Below are positions 23,286-33,694 of a stretch of 64,000 nucleotides of DNA, piece after piece. A program made the translations under genes and the position numbers. The DNA comes from Sanghuangporus weigelae (Eukaryota; Basidiomycota; Agaricomycetes; Hymenochaetales; Hymenochaetaceae), in the NCBI GenBank assembly GCA_033182465.1, contig CP137320.1, positions 1,116,001 to 1,180,000 on the forward strand. Direction: 5' to 3'. The notes below the pieces were generated by a model. It ran no database searches. It was given only the letters and a program-made list of their open reading frames with translations, and was not told the origin of the DNA. Within the stretch, counting starts at the first letter, position 1; each line of letters opens with the position of its first letter.

Positions 23286-25162
23286 ATGTCCCTCTCACTC
23301 GTCTCAAATGCGTATATAGAAGAGACATCGGCGAAGATTAGAAGCAAACCGGTGCCATGGGAGGTGAAGAATCCATTCAGAAAAGACATAGAATCGTCGC
23401 TTATTGCGTATTATCCAGGCATACCAGCGCGCTGGTCTTGTAACATCAGAAGAGCTCTCGCTCATCAAGAAAGTGGATAGGCAACCGAGGGCAAAGACAG
23501 AATCATTATTGCAGTCGGATGGCCAGACATACGCTCATCTGTATCTCCGTCTTCTCAAAAAGCTGAATCGGGTGGATACGATGCAATGGATCCTGGTACT
23601 CATCACGGACACACTTGCTGGTAAATGCGTCCTCGTCGTTTGTCAGAGTGTTTGCTGAAGACTTCATGTAGATCATGAAGAGCGTACACAGTGGTTTCGA
23701 AGAGCTGCTGAGAAGGATCCTGAGCTGCCCTATGGGCCATTATTGCGGTACGCCACACCTGCTTATTCCCCAGCTATCCAGCTTATATTGAGAAACCAGG
23801 ACATTGGAAAGTCAAGACGAGTTCCTTCAGCTCAAGTCTTCCCAGATTCTCACAGTTCTCTTGAGGTATAGGGATGCATCCATTTACTCGCTTTATGTTT
23901 ATTGACCAACAATCCATTTCAGTTCCGAATCCTCGCCCATCCAGACTCAGCATCTTCAACCCTTCCTTGAAGTCTTATCTGGCCTTTTGCAGTCCACCTC
24001 GTCCAATAAGAGAGACACAGCCGTACAGTGCCTTGAAGCTTTGCTTTCCAGAACGGAGGCCCGGAAAGCAGTCTGGTCGCATTCAAAAATCATCATCGGG
24101 TATGTGCCGTCGTCGTCAATCGTGCTGGTTCAATGCTCAGTTAATTCTTAGGCTTCGGGAAATCTTACGAAACAAGCCCAATGCTCAGATGAGCTACCAA
24201 ATCTGCTTCTGCTTCTGGCTATTGTCCTTCGAGCAGGAAATCGCAGAGAATATTAATAAGTATGGTCTCCAATCGGACTGATTATGTTCCCATTTGATCA
24301 ACGGTGGTTGCAGGAAATATGATATCATTCCACTCCTGACCGATACAGCTCAAGCTGCAGTAAAAGAGAAGGTCATCCGGGTGATTGTAGCTACTTTCCG
24401 AGTAGGTGTTTCTTGTAAGGAATCCTCATTCGTCTTCTAACTTTGTCATAGAATCTTGTTACAAAAGCTCCTTCACAAAATCTACCATCCATGCTAGTCT
24501 CCGAGCTCCTTCCTTTCGCGAAGAGCTTGTGCGGACGAAAATGGACGGATGAGGATATTATCGAAGATGTGCAATTCCTTCGCGATGAATTGAAAGCACG
24601 TTTTGATAGCTTAACGTACGCCATGTTCCGTTGCGGTTACGAAAGACGGGCGTTTTTTCATCTCATAATGATACTTGCCTTTAGGACTTGGGAGGAGTAT
24701 ACCGCAGAACTACAATCCGGTCATTTGCATTGGTCACCTGTGCACGAGTCAGAATCTTTCTGGCAAGAAAATGCAGGAAAGCTATGTGATCACGACTATG
24801 CCCAGCTCAAGTGGGTCCTTCTCTTTCGTCGTATGAACCTGGAATTCATATTTTTCTCCGACGCGTTAGGCTCCTTGTGAAGCTTCTAAATGAGTCTTCG
24901 GATCCGACTGTCCTGGCAGTCGCTGCTCACGATCTCGGACAGTTTGTGAAGTATTGTGATCGGGGAAAGAAGTACGTGCCGCTCATTCGCTTTAGAAGAC
25001 ACTTAATTGCTCATTTGCATGGCTATCCGTCAAAGGGTTGTGGCGGACTTCGGAGCGAAGACGAGAGTAATGCAGCTGATGACACACGAGAACGCGGATG
25101 TGCGATACCGATCTTTGATTTCAGTGCAGCGGCTTCTTAGCCAACCCTGGAGAGCGGCATAG
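23286..25162 (+). CDS. VMA13: V-type proton ATPase subunit H
   Basis: This is the regulatory subunit of the V1 sector of the vacuolar H+-ATPase, needed for coupling and for silencing free V1. The N-terminus SLSLVSNAYIEETSAKIRSK joins VPWEGYQRAGLVTSEELSLIKKVDRQ, then SDGQTYAHLYLRLLKKLNRV, MQWILVLITDTLADHEERT and ELPYGPLLRFL. Armadillo/HEAT repeats follow, with many short introns. The C-terminal lobe is well conserved: FHLIMILAFRTWEEYTAELQ, LHWSPVHESESFWQENAGKL, SSDPTVLAVAAHDLGQFVKY. It ends FGAKTRVMQLMTHENADVRY to LSQPWRAA at 25162. A second frame in the last exon stops earlier (25140), but only the frame ending at 25162 matches the family. The start at 23286 is chosen over an upstream in-frame Met (23244). 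Confidence 0.93.
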
Positions 25163-26167
25163 CAAGACACCTTTGTAGACTTCATTTAGGTGATAGGAAC
25201 TTCTTGAGATTGATTTTTCTAGCCCTATTTATCTTCGTGATGACATACGCTATACCATATTGCAAAGGAACTGAACGATGTATTGGAGTCGGAAGTTTTC
25301 AGGTATTTCCAGCCAATAGTCGCTCAACGAACGCAAGCCTCAGTATTACGGCAATCCGATAAGGGTACTCACAACATGCCATGAAGAACTGTCGGACTGT
25401 ATCGGTCCTGAATGATATGCTCTAGCGAATGTGCAAGGATACGCTCTTTGGTTTGTTTTATACAATTCGACTGACTCGGGCCAATTTTTATGCCTTCATA
25501 CGGGTCCTCTGTCGGAAGGACAGCCGGCCTCCCGATTGATCGACCAAGCTAAAACCGATTGTCCAGTTGGTTTGCTTTCTTTTGTTATTGTTCAATCACA
25601 AGGTTTGACACGATGCAACAGGTCTAGAGGCTTTAGCTTGAGGGCACAGGAGGTCAAAGAGGTCAACCAATGTGATGCAGACGGCATACTGTCTTACAGA
25701 CTTTAGTTGAAGAACATCGTGTCCGGAAAATTGCCTCCAGGCTTCTTTTCGAACGCTTCGAAACCAATGTTCAATAGAAGCCAGTGCACGACCCTGCATG
25801 AACTTCCTTGAATTACGCAAATCGTTAGTCCGCGTGGCTCAAGCGTGCTTTCAAAGGTTGCCTCGTTTGTGTCCGACACAGCTCGATTTCGTATAGCTCA
25901 GGTGCGAATTGGAATAAAGTCGCTGAGTGGCTGTGTAGTCTCCAGAAGCATGGCTCTCTTTCGGAAGCGCCGAGGTGTCCAATAAATCTGTTGTCTATGG
26001 CTACACTAATGCGAGGAACGCCGCAGTTCTCGTGCCGCGATATCAATTATCAATCATCAATTGGATGGCAATATAAAGGGATCAGCATGCAGTCTTTCTA
26101 GGTAGCTTCTTTACGCTCTCATTTGACCACTGTACGATTGGCCAGGAACACCTCGTACAAACCGATC
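25163..26167. other. 1 kb spacer upstream of the P450
   Basis: Short frames (for example 25431-25706) show no recognisable protein. The last 130 bp contain the putative P450 core promoter. A short repetitive AT tract (ATCAATTATCAATCATCAAT) lies at about 26042-26061, directly before a TATA box. Confidence 0.4.
26072..26078 (+). promoter_or_regulatory. TATA box of the P450 gene
   Basis: TATAAAG in a GC-richer setting, 96 bp before the chosen ATG. A transcription start about 30 bp downstream would leave a leader of about 60 nt and would make the upstream in-frame Met at 26123 very close to the cap, which favours the 26168 start. Confidence 0.5.
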
Positions 26168-28662
26168 ATGGCCTTGGACACTGTACTGAGATTGCTACCT
26201 TCGAATGCTGTGACTTTCTTCGTCTGTGGAGCTGGGCTGGCTGGCTGTTATTTCGCTTTTCGAGTCCTGCGGGGTTCCAAGACTAGCGTGAGGACAAAGG
26301 GACACGGTCTTCCTCTTCCGCCAGGCCCGAAGCCTCTCCCACTCGTCGGGAACACGTTTCATATGCCCTTACAGGACTCTTGGGAGACGTTCACGAAATG
26401 GGGAAGGGAATATGGTATGCCTATCTTCAGATTTAACCTGTGTTTCCCTACGACAACTAATGGCTCTGAAGGCGAGGTTGTCCATGTATCTGTGTTCAGC
26501 CAGTCTATAATTCTCGTTAACTCTGCGAAGGCGGTGAACGAACTCTTGGGAGAGAGGTCCGCTATCTATTCCGATCGGCCTCGGCTACCTCTTCTCGGCG
26601 AGCTGTGAGTAATTTTACATCGCTGAAACGATTCCGTGTTTTGAATTCGTTCTGTTGGAACACATAGGACGGGTTTCGATTGGGTCTTTGCATTGATGCC
26701 CTATGGAGACCTGTGGAGAACTCATCGTCGAGTGTTCAGTAGCAAATTCGGTCCGAGTACCGTGCATATGTTCAATCCGGCCTTCGACTACGCCTCAACG
26801 AGATTGCTGGAGCTTCTTTTGGACAGACCTAACGAATTCGAAGACCATGTTCGCTTGTTCGTGCTTTGCATCAACTAAAATTAATGACCACCTGGCTGAT
26901 TTGATGCAAAAAACCAAATTTTTACTAGACATGTCGCACAGCAGATTATGATGTCGGTATATGGGATCGTCCCGAAGACGCGCAATGATGAGTTTGTTGT
27001 GCTTGCCGAGCGTGCTTTAGCGGCTATTTCGGAACTTGCGAGACCTGGCGCTTTTCTTGCCGATGCATTTCCTATCTGTAAGATTTTTTTTTTCCCTTTT
27101 GAAATTCGCTTCATGTTTTGTCGGGAACATTGACGAATATTTCTAGTCAAGAAGATACCGTCTTGGATTCCAGGAGCTTTCTCCCAGAAAATGGCCGAGC
27201 AATTGCAGAGCGACGTCCAAGGGATGCGTGATTCCCCGTTTCTTGAATCAAAGAAGAAAATGGTTGGTATTCTTCATTTTAATCGAGCCGTGCTACCTGA
27301 GATTCTGACTATGACTACTTGCATAAATGTGTAGGCCGCTGACACATTGCCGATGCCATGCTTCATCTCGGAACTTCTCGAGGAGTACGAGTGGGAGAAG
27401 AACGAAAAGTCTGACCCTGAGATTGAAAATACCATTCGGGATTGTTCGACGGTCGCGTTTGGAGGTGAGTAGTTCCGTATTATCATGTCCTCATAAGAAG
27501 TACTCAGGAATCCACGAACTAAACCATCATAAATCATATTGGCGCCGTTAGCTGGTTCTGATACTGTAAGGAGTTCTCCAATATGCATACTACCTGCTGT
27601 GAATGTTCCAACTGATCGATGCGTCTGCAGTGTGTCGCGGCATTGTCAGGCTTTATCAATGCAATGACTCTATACCCGGATGTGCAGAAGAAGGCCCAGG
27701 CGGAGCTCGATGCCGTCGTCGGGACTTCACGGCTGCCTACTCTTGATGATAAGAAAGATCTGCCGTATGTGACGGCGGTGATGAAGGAACTGCTTCGCTG
27801 GCATGTTTCTGCTCCTCAGAGTACGTTCATAACCTGCGATTATTTCGCTTTGGCTTTCTGGGGCTGGGAAGGAGAGCTGACGATATATAACATGTCTGGT
27901 TATAGGTTTACCGCATATGCTTAAGGAAGACGACGAGTATGATGGGTACTACCTACCGAAGGGTGCCATCGTTTTGGGTAACTCATGGTACGTCGCTTCT
28001 TCTTCCTCTCGTCTTTGTAAATATGGCGCATGCATGCGTTCGCCTCAGCTCGAAGTCCTGAAAATGCTCTGTGTTTCATTACTGACTTTGCAATTATCAT
28101 CTAGGGGAATCCTACATGACCCGGCATTGTACCCGGACCCGATGGAGTTCAAGCCAGAGCGATACTTTGACGCTGAAGATCGGCTCGACTTCTCGGCTAA
28201 CGATCCTGCGGACTACGCTTTCGGGTACGGGAGACGGTGAGTAGGCCTCTTTCCTCTCTATTTCATACATATATGCATACTGATCGTCGCCCACTTTTTT
28301 TTTGCTATATCATATCTAGTGCTTGTCCAGCGAACTACTACGTCGAGAGCGCTCTGCACCTCGCTATCGCGCGCTTGCTCGCGACGTTCAATTTTGGACT
28401 TGCGAAGGACGAGAACGGTGTGCCTATCCCCGTCGAGCATCGACAGACGCCCGGGGTCGTTTCGTACGTCACGTTTCTCTCTCGCTTTTTTACATCTATG
28501 CAGTTTCAGTTTTCTTTGCGTGATGCATTTATTGATATAATATTTTGTCACGGTGATAGACATCCCGTCTCGTACAAGTGCTCGATCACGCCTCGTTCGG
28601 AGGAGGCTGCTGCGCTTATTCGCCAGGCTAACGTCGACATCTCGCAGGCGTTCAAGATTTGA
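26168..28662 (+). CDS. Cytochrome P450 monooxygenase (microsomal)
   Basis: This is a haem-thiolate monooxygenase anchored in the ER by an N-terminal hydrophobic segment (VTFFVCGAGLAGCYFAFRVL), followed by the proline hinge LPLPPGPKPLPLVGNT. The C-helix is YGDLWRTHRRVFSSKF. The I-helix AFGAGSDT (A/G-G-x-D-T type) is built across an intron. The ExxR pair is in MKELLRWH and the PERF-type motif is FKPERYF. The haem loop FGYGRRACPANYY is split by an intron (donor after GGGAGACG); the Cys ligand is present, but the Gly two residues after it is Ala. It has about nine introns. It resembles the large Agaricomycete families annotated as O-methylsterigmatocystin-oxidoreductase-like; the substrate is unknown. 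No other secondary-metabolism gene lies next to it. Confidence 0.9.
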
Positions 28663-29014
28663 ATCGGATACAGTCTGATCAGTTTTTTTTTCCGCATATG
28701 ATAACACGCTGTAACTCTTTTTTTCTACCTGCCTATATGCACTCATGTACATACTATACACAACGATCAAGTATGTCGAAATCTTGGAATTCTTGGACGT
28801 ATACGACGATGGGGGTTCTTTTGGAACAACTTGTATTCGATCTGTGAGAGTATTTCTTCCGTGTTTTGTATGTATTGTATTGTACATAGTGCTGATTTCT
28901 CTGGAACCAACGGCATTGTCCTCCGTGCGATTCTTGAAACATGATTTTTCCGCGAACTACTTTTTTTTTTTCATTGACTTGTGTCTCCCCGGACAGAACT
29001 CTGTGGCTTTTCAT
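28663..29014. other. Convergent spacer P450 / GAD copy A
   Basis: This is a T-rich 3' region with several T8-T10 runs (for example 28683-28691 and 28961-28970). No gene was seen. Confidence 0.4.
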
Positions 29015-31113
29015 TCAGCATGGCTTCGCGTACGTGCCAGATGACACAGAACCGGAGCCTTCTTCAAGTCTGCCATTGCCGCGCCGAGCCGCACTGTGCG
29101 AGCTCAGAGTACTCAATGCGTGAGTCGGGGAGCTGTCCTTCATGAGTTCCTCGGTGAGCTCGACAATATCGGTGACCAACCGGTCGACGAGCTAAGTAAT
29201 TCAGGATTAAGATTTTTTTTAGAAGAAAGGAGAAAGAGTGCATATGAGAACGTACGACTTCGGAGAAGTTCTCGCGCACGACCACACGCAGGATTTCGAT
29301 GCTCTGCAGATTGGGTGCGAGCTCGTAGTTCGGTACGATCCTTCCAATAATCAAAGCCATCTCAGAACGCTTGGATTTGAAAAAAGTATCGATATATCTC
29401 ACCATCCTTTAGAGCGCAGAAGGGTCTGCATCCATTTCTGCTGTATTTCTGGGAACCTCTCCTTAAATTGGTCGGAGAAGCAGAAGGAGACGACAGGAAG
29501 ACTCGGGGTGTAGCTCTGGATAGACTTTTTAGAATCGGTCTGACTATAAATTGAGGACGCCAACCTCAACGTCTTCTTCATCTTTAACGCCTACAGCTTG
29601 CTTGGCTCCCTCGATCACGCTAGACGCACCCTCCACAAAGTGATGAACGTCGCTCAGTACAAAATAGTATCCGCTCTTCTCAAGTGCGCGAGCTAGAACT
29701 CTGGCATTGCGCAGATCCATGAGAGCCACGCGTCGATAGCCTTCGAAGCCCAGATGCATGAAGTTGAAGTACTGCGCGATGATTGGTGCAGCAGGGCGCG
29801 AGAAGTTGAGCGAGAAGCTGTACTCGATTGATCCCAGGTAGTGAAGCTCGAAAATGAGATCCTTGGGCAGGTGCTTCTTGTCTCGCCAGACAACCCATCC
29901 GACGCCGACGTAGGACAGACCGTACTTGTGCCCAGATGCGTTGATGGAAACAACACGAGGGAGACGGAAGTCCCATGGGAGTTTAGGCTATATAAATAAA
30001 ATGTTGAACCATAAATGTTTTTATGAATGACTGGTCTTACTGACAGTTGCGAAGGGTGCGACAAAAGCTCCAGACGCACCATCGACGTGAATAGGGACAT
30101 GGTGGCCTGTACGGGCCTCGTACTCATCAAGGAGATCAGACATCTCTTTGACAGGTTCGTAATGGCCGGTATATGTGCCTAAAAGACATACATTCAGAAA
30201 CGTCTTAAGCCTCACTGACTATATGCGCGCCGCTTACTGCCCAAGATGACGAATATACCAATCGTATTCTCATCTACAAACTCCATGGCCTTCTTTGGAT
30301 CCAACCTATACTGGCTCTCCACAGAAACTGGGACGAGACGAGCTTCGACTTCAAAGTAGCGAGCAAACTTCTCGAGCGCGACTTGGGCGTTCGCACCCAT
30401 GACGATGTTCGGCCCGGGTTCATGGATGCTCTTCCCCGCGGCTTTGCGATTTTCTTGCCAGATGCGTTTCATGGCGAGACCACCGAGCATGATGGCCTCG
30501 GAGGAGCCTGTTGTGGCTGTTCCGATGGCTTGTTTACCGTTTGGGGCGTTCCAGAGGTCCGCGAGCATTGAAACGCCTAAAGAACGGTTCAACTAGGCTT
30601 GCATTATGTATACATTCGAAGGCTTACAGCGCTCATGAATCATTTCTATCACGACAGAATCAGGTTCACCCAATCTAGTCTGAACACGAGTATGACATGG
30701 AACTCACGAGTCATGGGATATTCATCCTGGTCGATGAGATTCTTAGAAACGTTCTCGTGCACGAGTTTATCACCGGGGGAAGGCATCCAAGTGTGCACGA
30801 AGGACGCGAGGTTGAGGAGCGGCGAGCCGTCCAGCGCGAGCTCGTCGTGGATGAGCTGGTAGGCTGACTCTGCGTCTGTTCCCTACAAGAGCAAGAGCAA
30901 CATTATAACTACCGCTAGAATTGTCAGGGATTGCTGCATTACCTTTGAGGGTATTTGATACTTTGGCAGCGGAAGGGTGCCATACCGCGCTCCGTACGCC
31001 GAGGACGTCTGGGTTGGATCTGTCTGAGTGAGGTGGTGAGAGTGATTGTGGGCCTTTTTGTCCTTGGCCTCTTGAAGGAGTCTGTCTGTGTTCACGTGCT
31101 TTGCGAGGGCCAT
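29015..31113 (-). CDS. GAD1: Glutamate decarboxylase, tandem copy A (downstream)
   Basis: This is a PLP-dependent enzyme converting glutamate to GABA and CO2, the entry to the GABA shunt and acid-stress tolerance. It starts [20 protein letters not shown]. The core has [20 protein letters not shown], then [11 protein letters not shown], and [30 protein letters not shown]-type PLP contacts read [19 protein letters not shown]. The Schiff-base lysine is in [36 protein letters not shown] follows, and the C-terminal exons give [20 protein letters not shown] and end [14 protein letters not shown]. It is nearly collinear with copy B upstream (31322-33394), same strand, 208 bp apart. Exon borders match, but intron sequences have diverged. 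It appears complete. Confidence 0.93.
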
Positions 31114-31321
31114 GCTGAGGTCAAAGACAGGCCCTTCATGTTATATTATTTTATGACGATGTCGGTATTTAAATGAGTCTAAAAATAGATATTCATGTCG
31201 TCAACCGGAACGGAACGTGCATCCGCGGCGATCGCTCAATCAGGAAATAAATGGCTAACAGCGATAATCAACAAATCTCGACAAATTTTATCTTACATGC
31301 TACTCCTCAAAGCTAATTGAA
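31114..31321 (-). promoter_or_regulatory. Promoter of GAD copy A
   Basis: A 208 bp interval between the tandem GAD genes must hold the 3' end of copy B and the promoter of copy A. It contains CATCCGCGGCGA at 31220-31231, an element shared with the copy B promoter (33545-33556), plus an ATTCATGTCGTCA stretch resembling ATATATGCGTCGTCA in the other promoter. Confidence 0.5.
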
Positions 31322-33394
31322 TCAACACTGCTTCGCGTACGTGCCAGACGAGACGGAGCCTGATCCCTCTTCTAACGTGCCATTACCACGACGCGCTGCA
31401 CTATGCGTGCCTAGCGTGCTCAGTGCGTGCGTCGGAGAGCCGTCTCTCATGAGACCCTCCGTGATCTCGATGATGTCAGTGACGAAACGGTCGATCAGCT
31501 GGATTGTGGCCATAAAAATATCAATCAAATTGTGAGTAGACATATAAATGGTTTAAGACGTACCACTTCGGTGAAGTTCTCTTTTACGACGACGCGCAGG
31601 ATCTGGATGTCCTGCAGGTCGGGGGCGAGCTCGTAGTTGGGCACAATCCTACAGGATATTAATATACCCAGAAATAACATATGAAAGAGTTAATCTCACC
31701 ATCCCTTCGAACGCAGGAGAGTCTGTATCCACCTCTGCTGGATATTCGGGTTTCTCTCTCTGAACTGATCAGAGAACCGGAAAGAAACGACAGGGAGACA
31801 TGGGGCGTAGTTCTGGATCCAACTGCTTCATCTATGCTTAAGAAAATTTAAATGAAAAGAAAACACGAACCTCGACATCGTGCTCGTCCGCGATGCCCGT
31901 AGCATGTTTTGCTCCTTCAATGACGCTGGAGGTACTATCTGCGAAGCGGTGGACATCACTCAGCACGTAATAGTACCCACTCTTCTCAAGCGCGCGAGCT
32001 AGAACTCGCGCGTTTCGCAGATCTGTAAGCGCAACACGCCGATAGCCCTCAAATCCAAGGTGCACCAAGTTGAAGTACTGCGCGATGATCGGCGCAGCGG
32101 GACGAGAAAAGTTGAGCGAGAAGCTGTATTCGATCGAGCCGAGGTAGTGAAGCTCGAAAATGAGATCCTTGGGAAGGTGCTTCTTGTCCCGCCAGATAAC
32201 CCAGCCGACACCGACGTAAGACAGACCGTACTTGTGTCCAGATGCATTTATGGAAACAACACGAGGGAGACGGAAGTCCCACGGGAGTTTAGGCTGAAAG
32301 ATACAGTCTAGTATTAGAGTTATTTCGGAATAGATGTACATATTTGCGTACAGTGGCGAAGGGAGCTATGAAAGCTCCGGATGCACCATCGACATGAATA
32401 GGAACGTGATGGCCGGTACGTGCCTCGTATTCATCGAGGAGATCGGACATCTCCTTCACCGGTTCGTAATGGCCCGTATAGGTGCCTAGCAATCAAGGTC
32501 AAAAATTTGGAAATAACAGCAATCCCATATAGACGCCTACTTCCGAGAATGACGAACACGCCGATTGTGTTCTCGTCGACGAACTCAATGGCCTTCTTTG
32601 GATCCAATCTGTACTTGCTCTCCACAGAGACAGGCACAAGACGAGCTTCGACTTCAAAATAGCGAGCAAACTTCTCGAGTGCCACTTGGGCGTTTGAACC
32701 CATGACGATGTTAGGTCCGGGCTCGTGTATGCTCTTGCCAGCTGCCTTGCGCGTCTCCTGCCACATGCGTTTCATGGCGAGACCACCGAGCATGATGGCC
32801 TCGGAGGACCCTGTTGTGGCCGTTCCGATAGCCTGCTTCCCATTCGGGGCGTTCCAGAGGTCCGCAAGCATAGAAACGCCTGCGATGATATCAGCACACT
32901 GCGACAATGCGATGCATCTATAACCTTACAACGCTCGTGGATCATTTCTATTTAAATAAGGTTGAGGTACATTGGCCGAGATTTGGGATGGCGACTCACG
33001 GGTCATGGGGTATTCGTCCTGATCGATGAGGTTCTTGGTCATGTTCTCTTTTACGAGCTTGTCTGCGGGTTCAGGCATCCAAGTATGCACGAAGGATGCG
33101 AGATTGAGGAGCGGTGAGCCATCGAGGGCGAGCTCATCGTGGATGAGCTGGTAAGCGGCTTCTGGATCTGTGCCCTGGGAGCTCGATGAGTACAGCACAG
33201 GTAAGTGGACAGATCTGACATACACTGGAGGGTATTTTGTACTTTGGGAGAGAGTATGTGCCATAACGGGCGCCGTAAGCAGACGTGGTATGCGTAGGAT
33301 CTGTTTTTGTGAGATGGTGAGAGTGATTGGGAGCCCTCTTGTCCTTTGCTTGCTGGATGAGTCTGTCTGGGTTTACGTGCTTTGCAAGAGCCAT
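31322..33394 (-). CDS. GAD1: Glutamate decarboxylase, tandem copy B (upstream)
   Basis: This is the second PLP-dependent glutamate decarboxylase, a paralogue of copy A. It starts [20 protein letters not shown] and contains [60 protein letters not shown] and [19 protein letters not shown]. The lysine motif [19 protein letters not shown] is intact. It ends [14 protein letters not shown]. Differences from copy A are concentrated in surface segments (for example [13 protein letters not shown] against [13 protein letters not shown]) and in introns. The residues expected for PLP binding are the same in both, so both should be active. A TATA box lies 63-70 bp upstream of its ATG. The recent-looking duplication may provide extra dosage or separate regulation (inference). 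Confidence 0.93.
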
Positions 33395-33456
33395 GGTGTA
33401 CTGCGTGCGATGAGTGGGGATGATGGGGGATGATTGACTGCGCGGGGACTCGGCTG

Positions 33457-33464
33457 TATTTATA
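33457..33464 (-). promoter_or_regulatory. TATA box of GAD copy B
   Basis: TATAAATA on the minus strand, 63-70 bp before the start codon at 33394. Confidence 0.5.
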
Positions 33465-33544
33465 TTGCAAGGAATTTGATGATGAATATATGCGTCGTCA
33501 TAGACCTATAAATACGGGACTATTTCTCGTCATCGCGCAGATAA

Positions 33545-33556
33545 CATCCGCGGCGA
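33545..33556 (-). promoter_or_regulatory. CCGCGG element shared by both GAD promoters
   Basis: CATCCGCGGCGA occurs here and at 31220-31231. CCGCGG is an inverted CGG pair without spacer, a form of site bound by Zn2Cys6 regulators. The factor is unknown. Confidence 0.45.
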
Positions 33557-33567
33557 CATAATCAGTC

Positions 33568-33596
33568 CGTCGTCGTCGTCGTCGTCGTCGTCGTCG
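33568..33596 (+). repeat. CGT trinucleotide microsatellite
   Basis: About nine consecutive CGT units in the divergent promoter region between GAD copy B and RTCA. Confidence 0.9.
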
Positions 33597-33694
33597 CACA
33601 TGCGAAACGTGATCGCGCCCAAGAATACGCGTGACTCACTATGCACCACAGCCCAAATGCAGAATCATAACTGCTCACTACATCCACGTCCTTC

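Noticed and set aside
25431-25706. 91-codon frame between VMA13 and the P450
   Set aside because: No motif, no supporting promoter signals, and low-complexity-free but unrecognised sequence; expected by chance in 1 kb.
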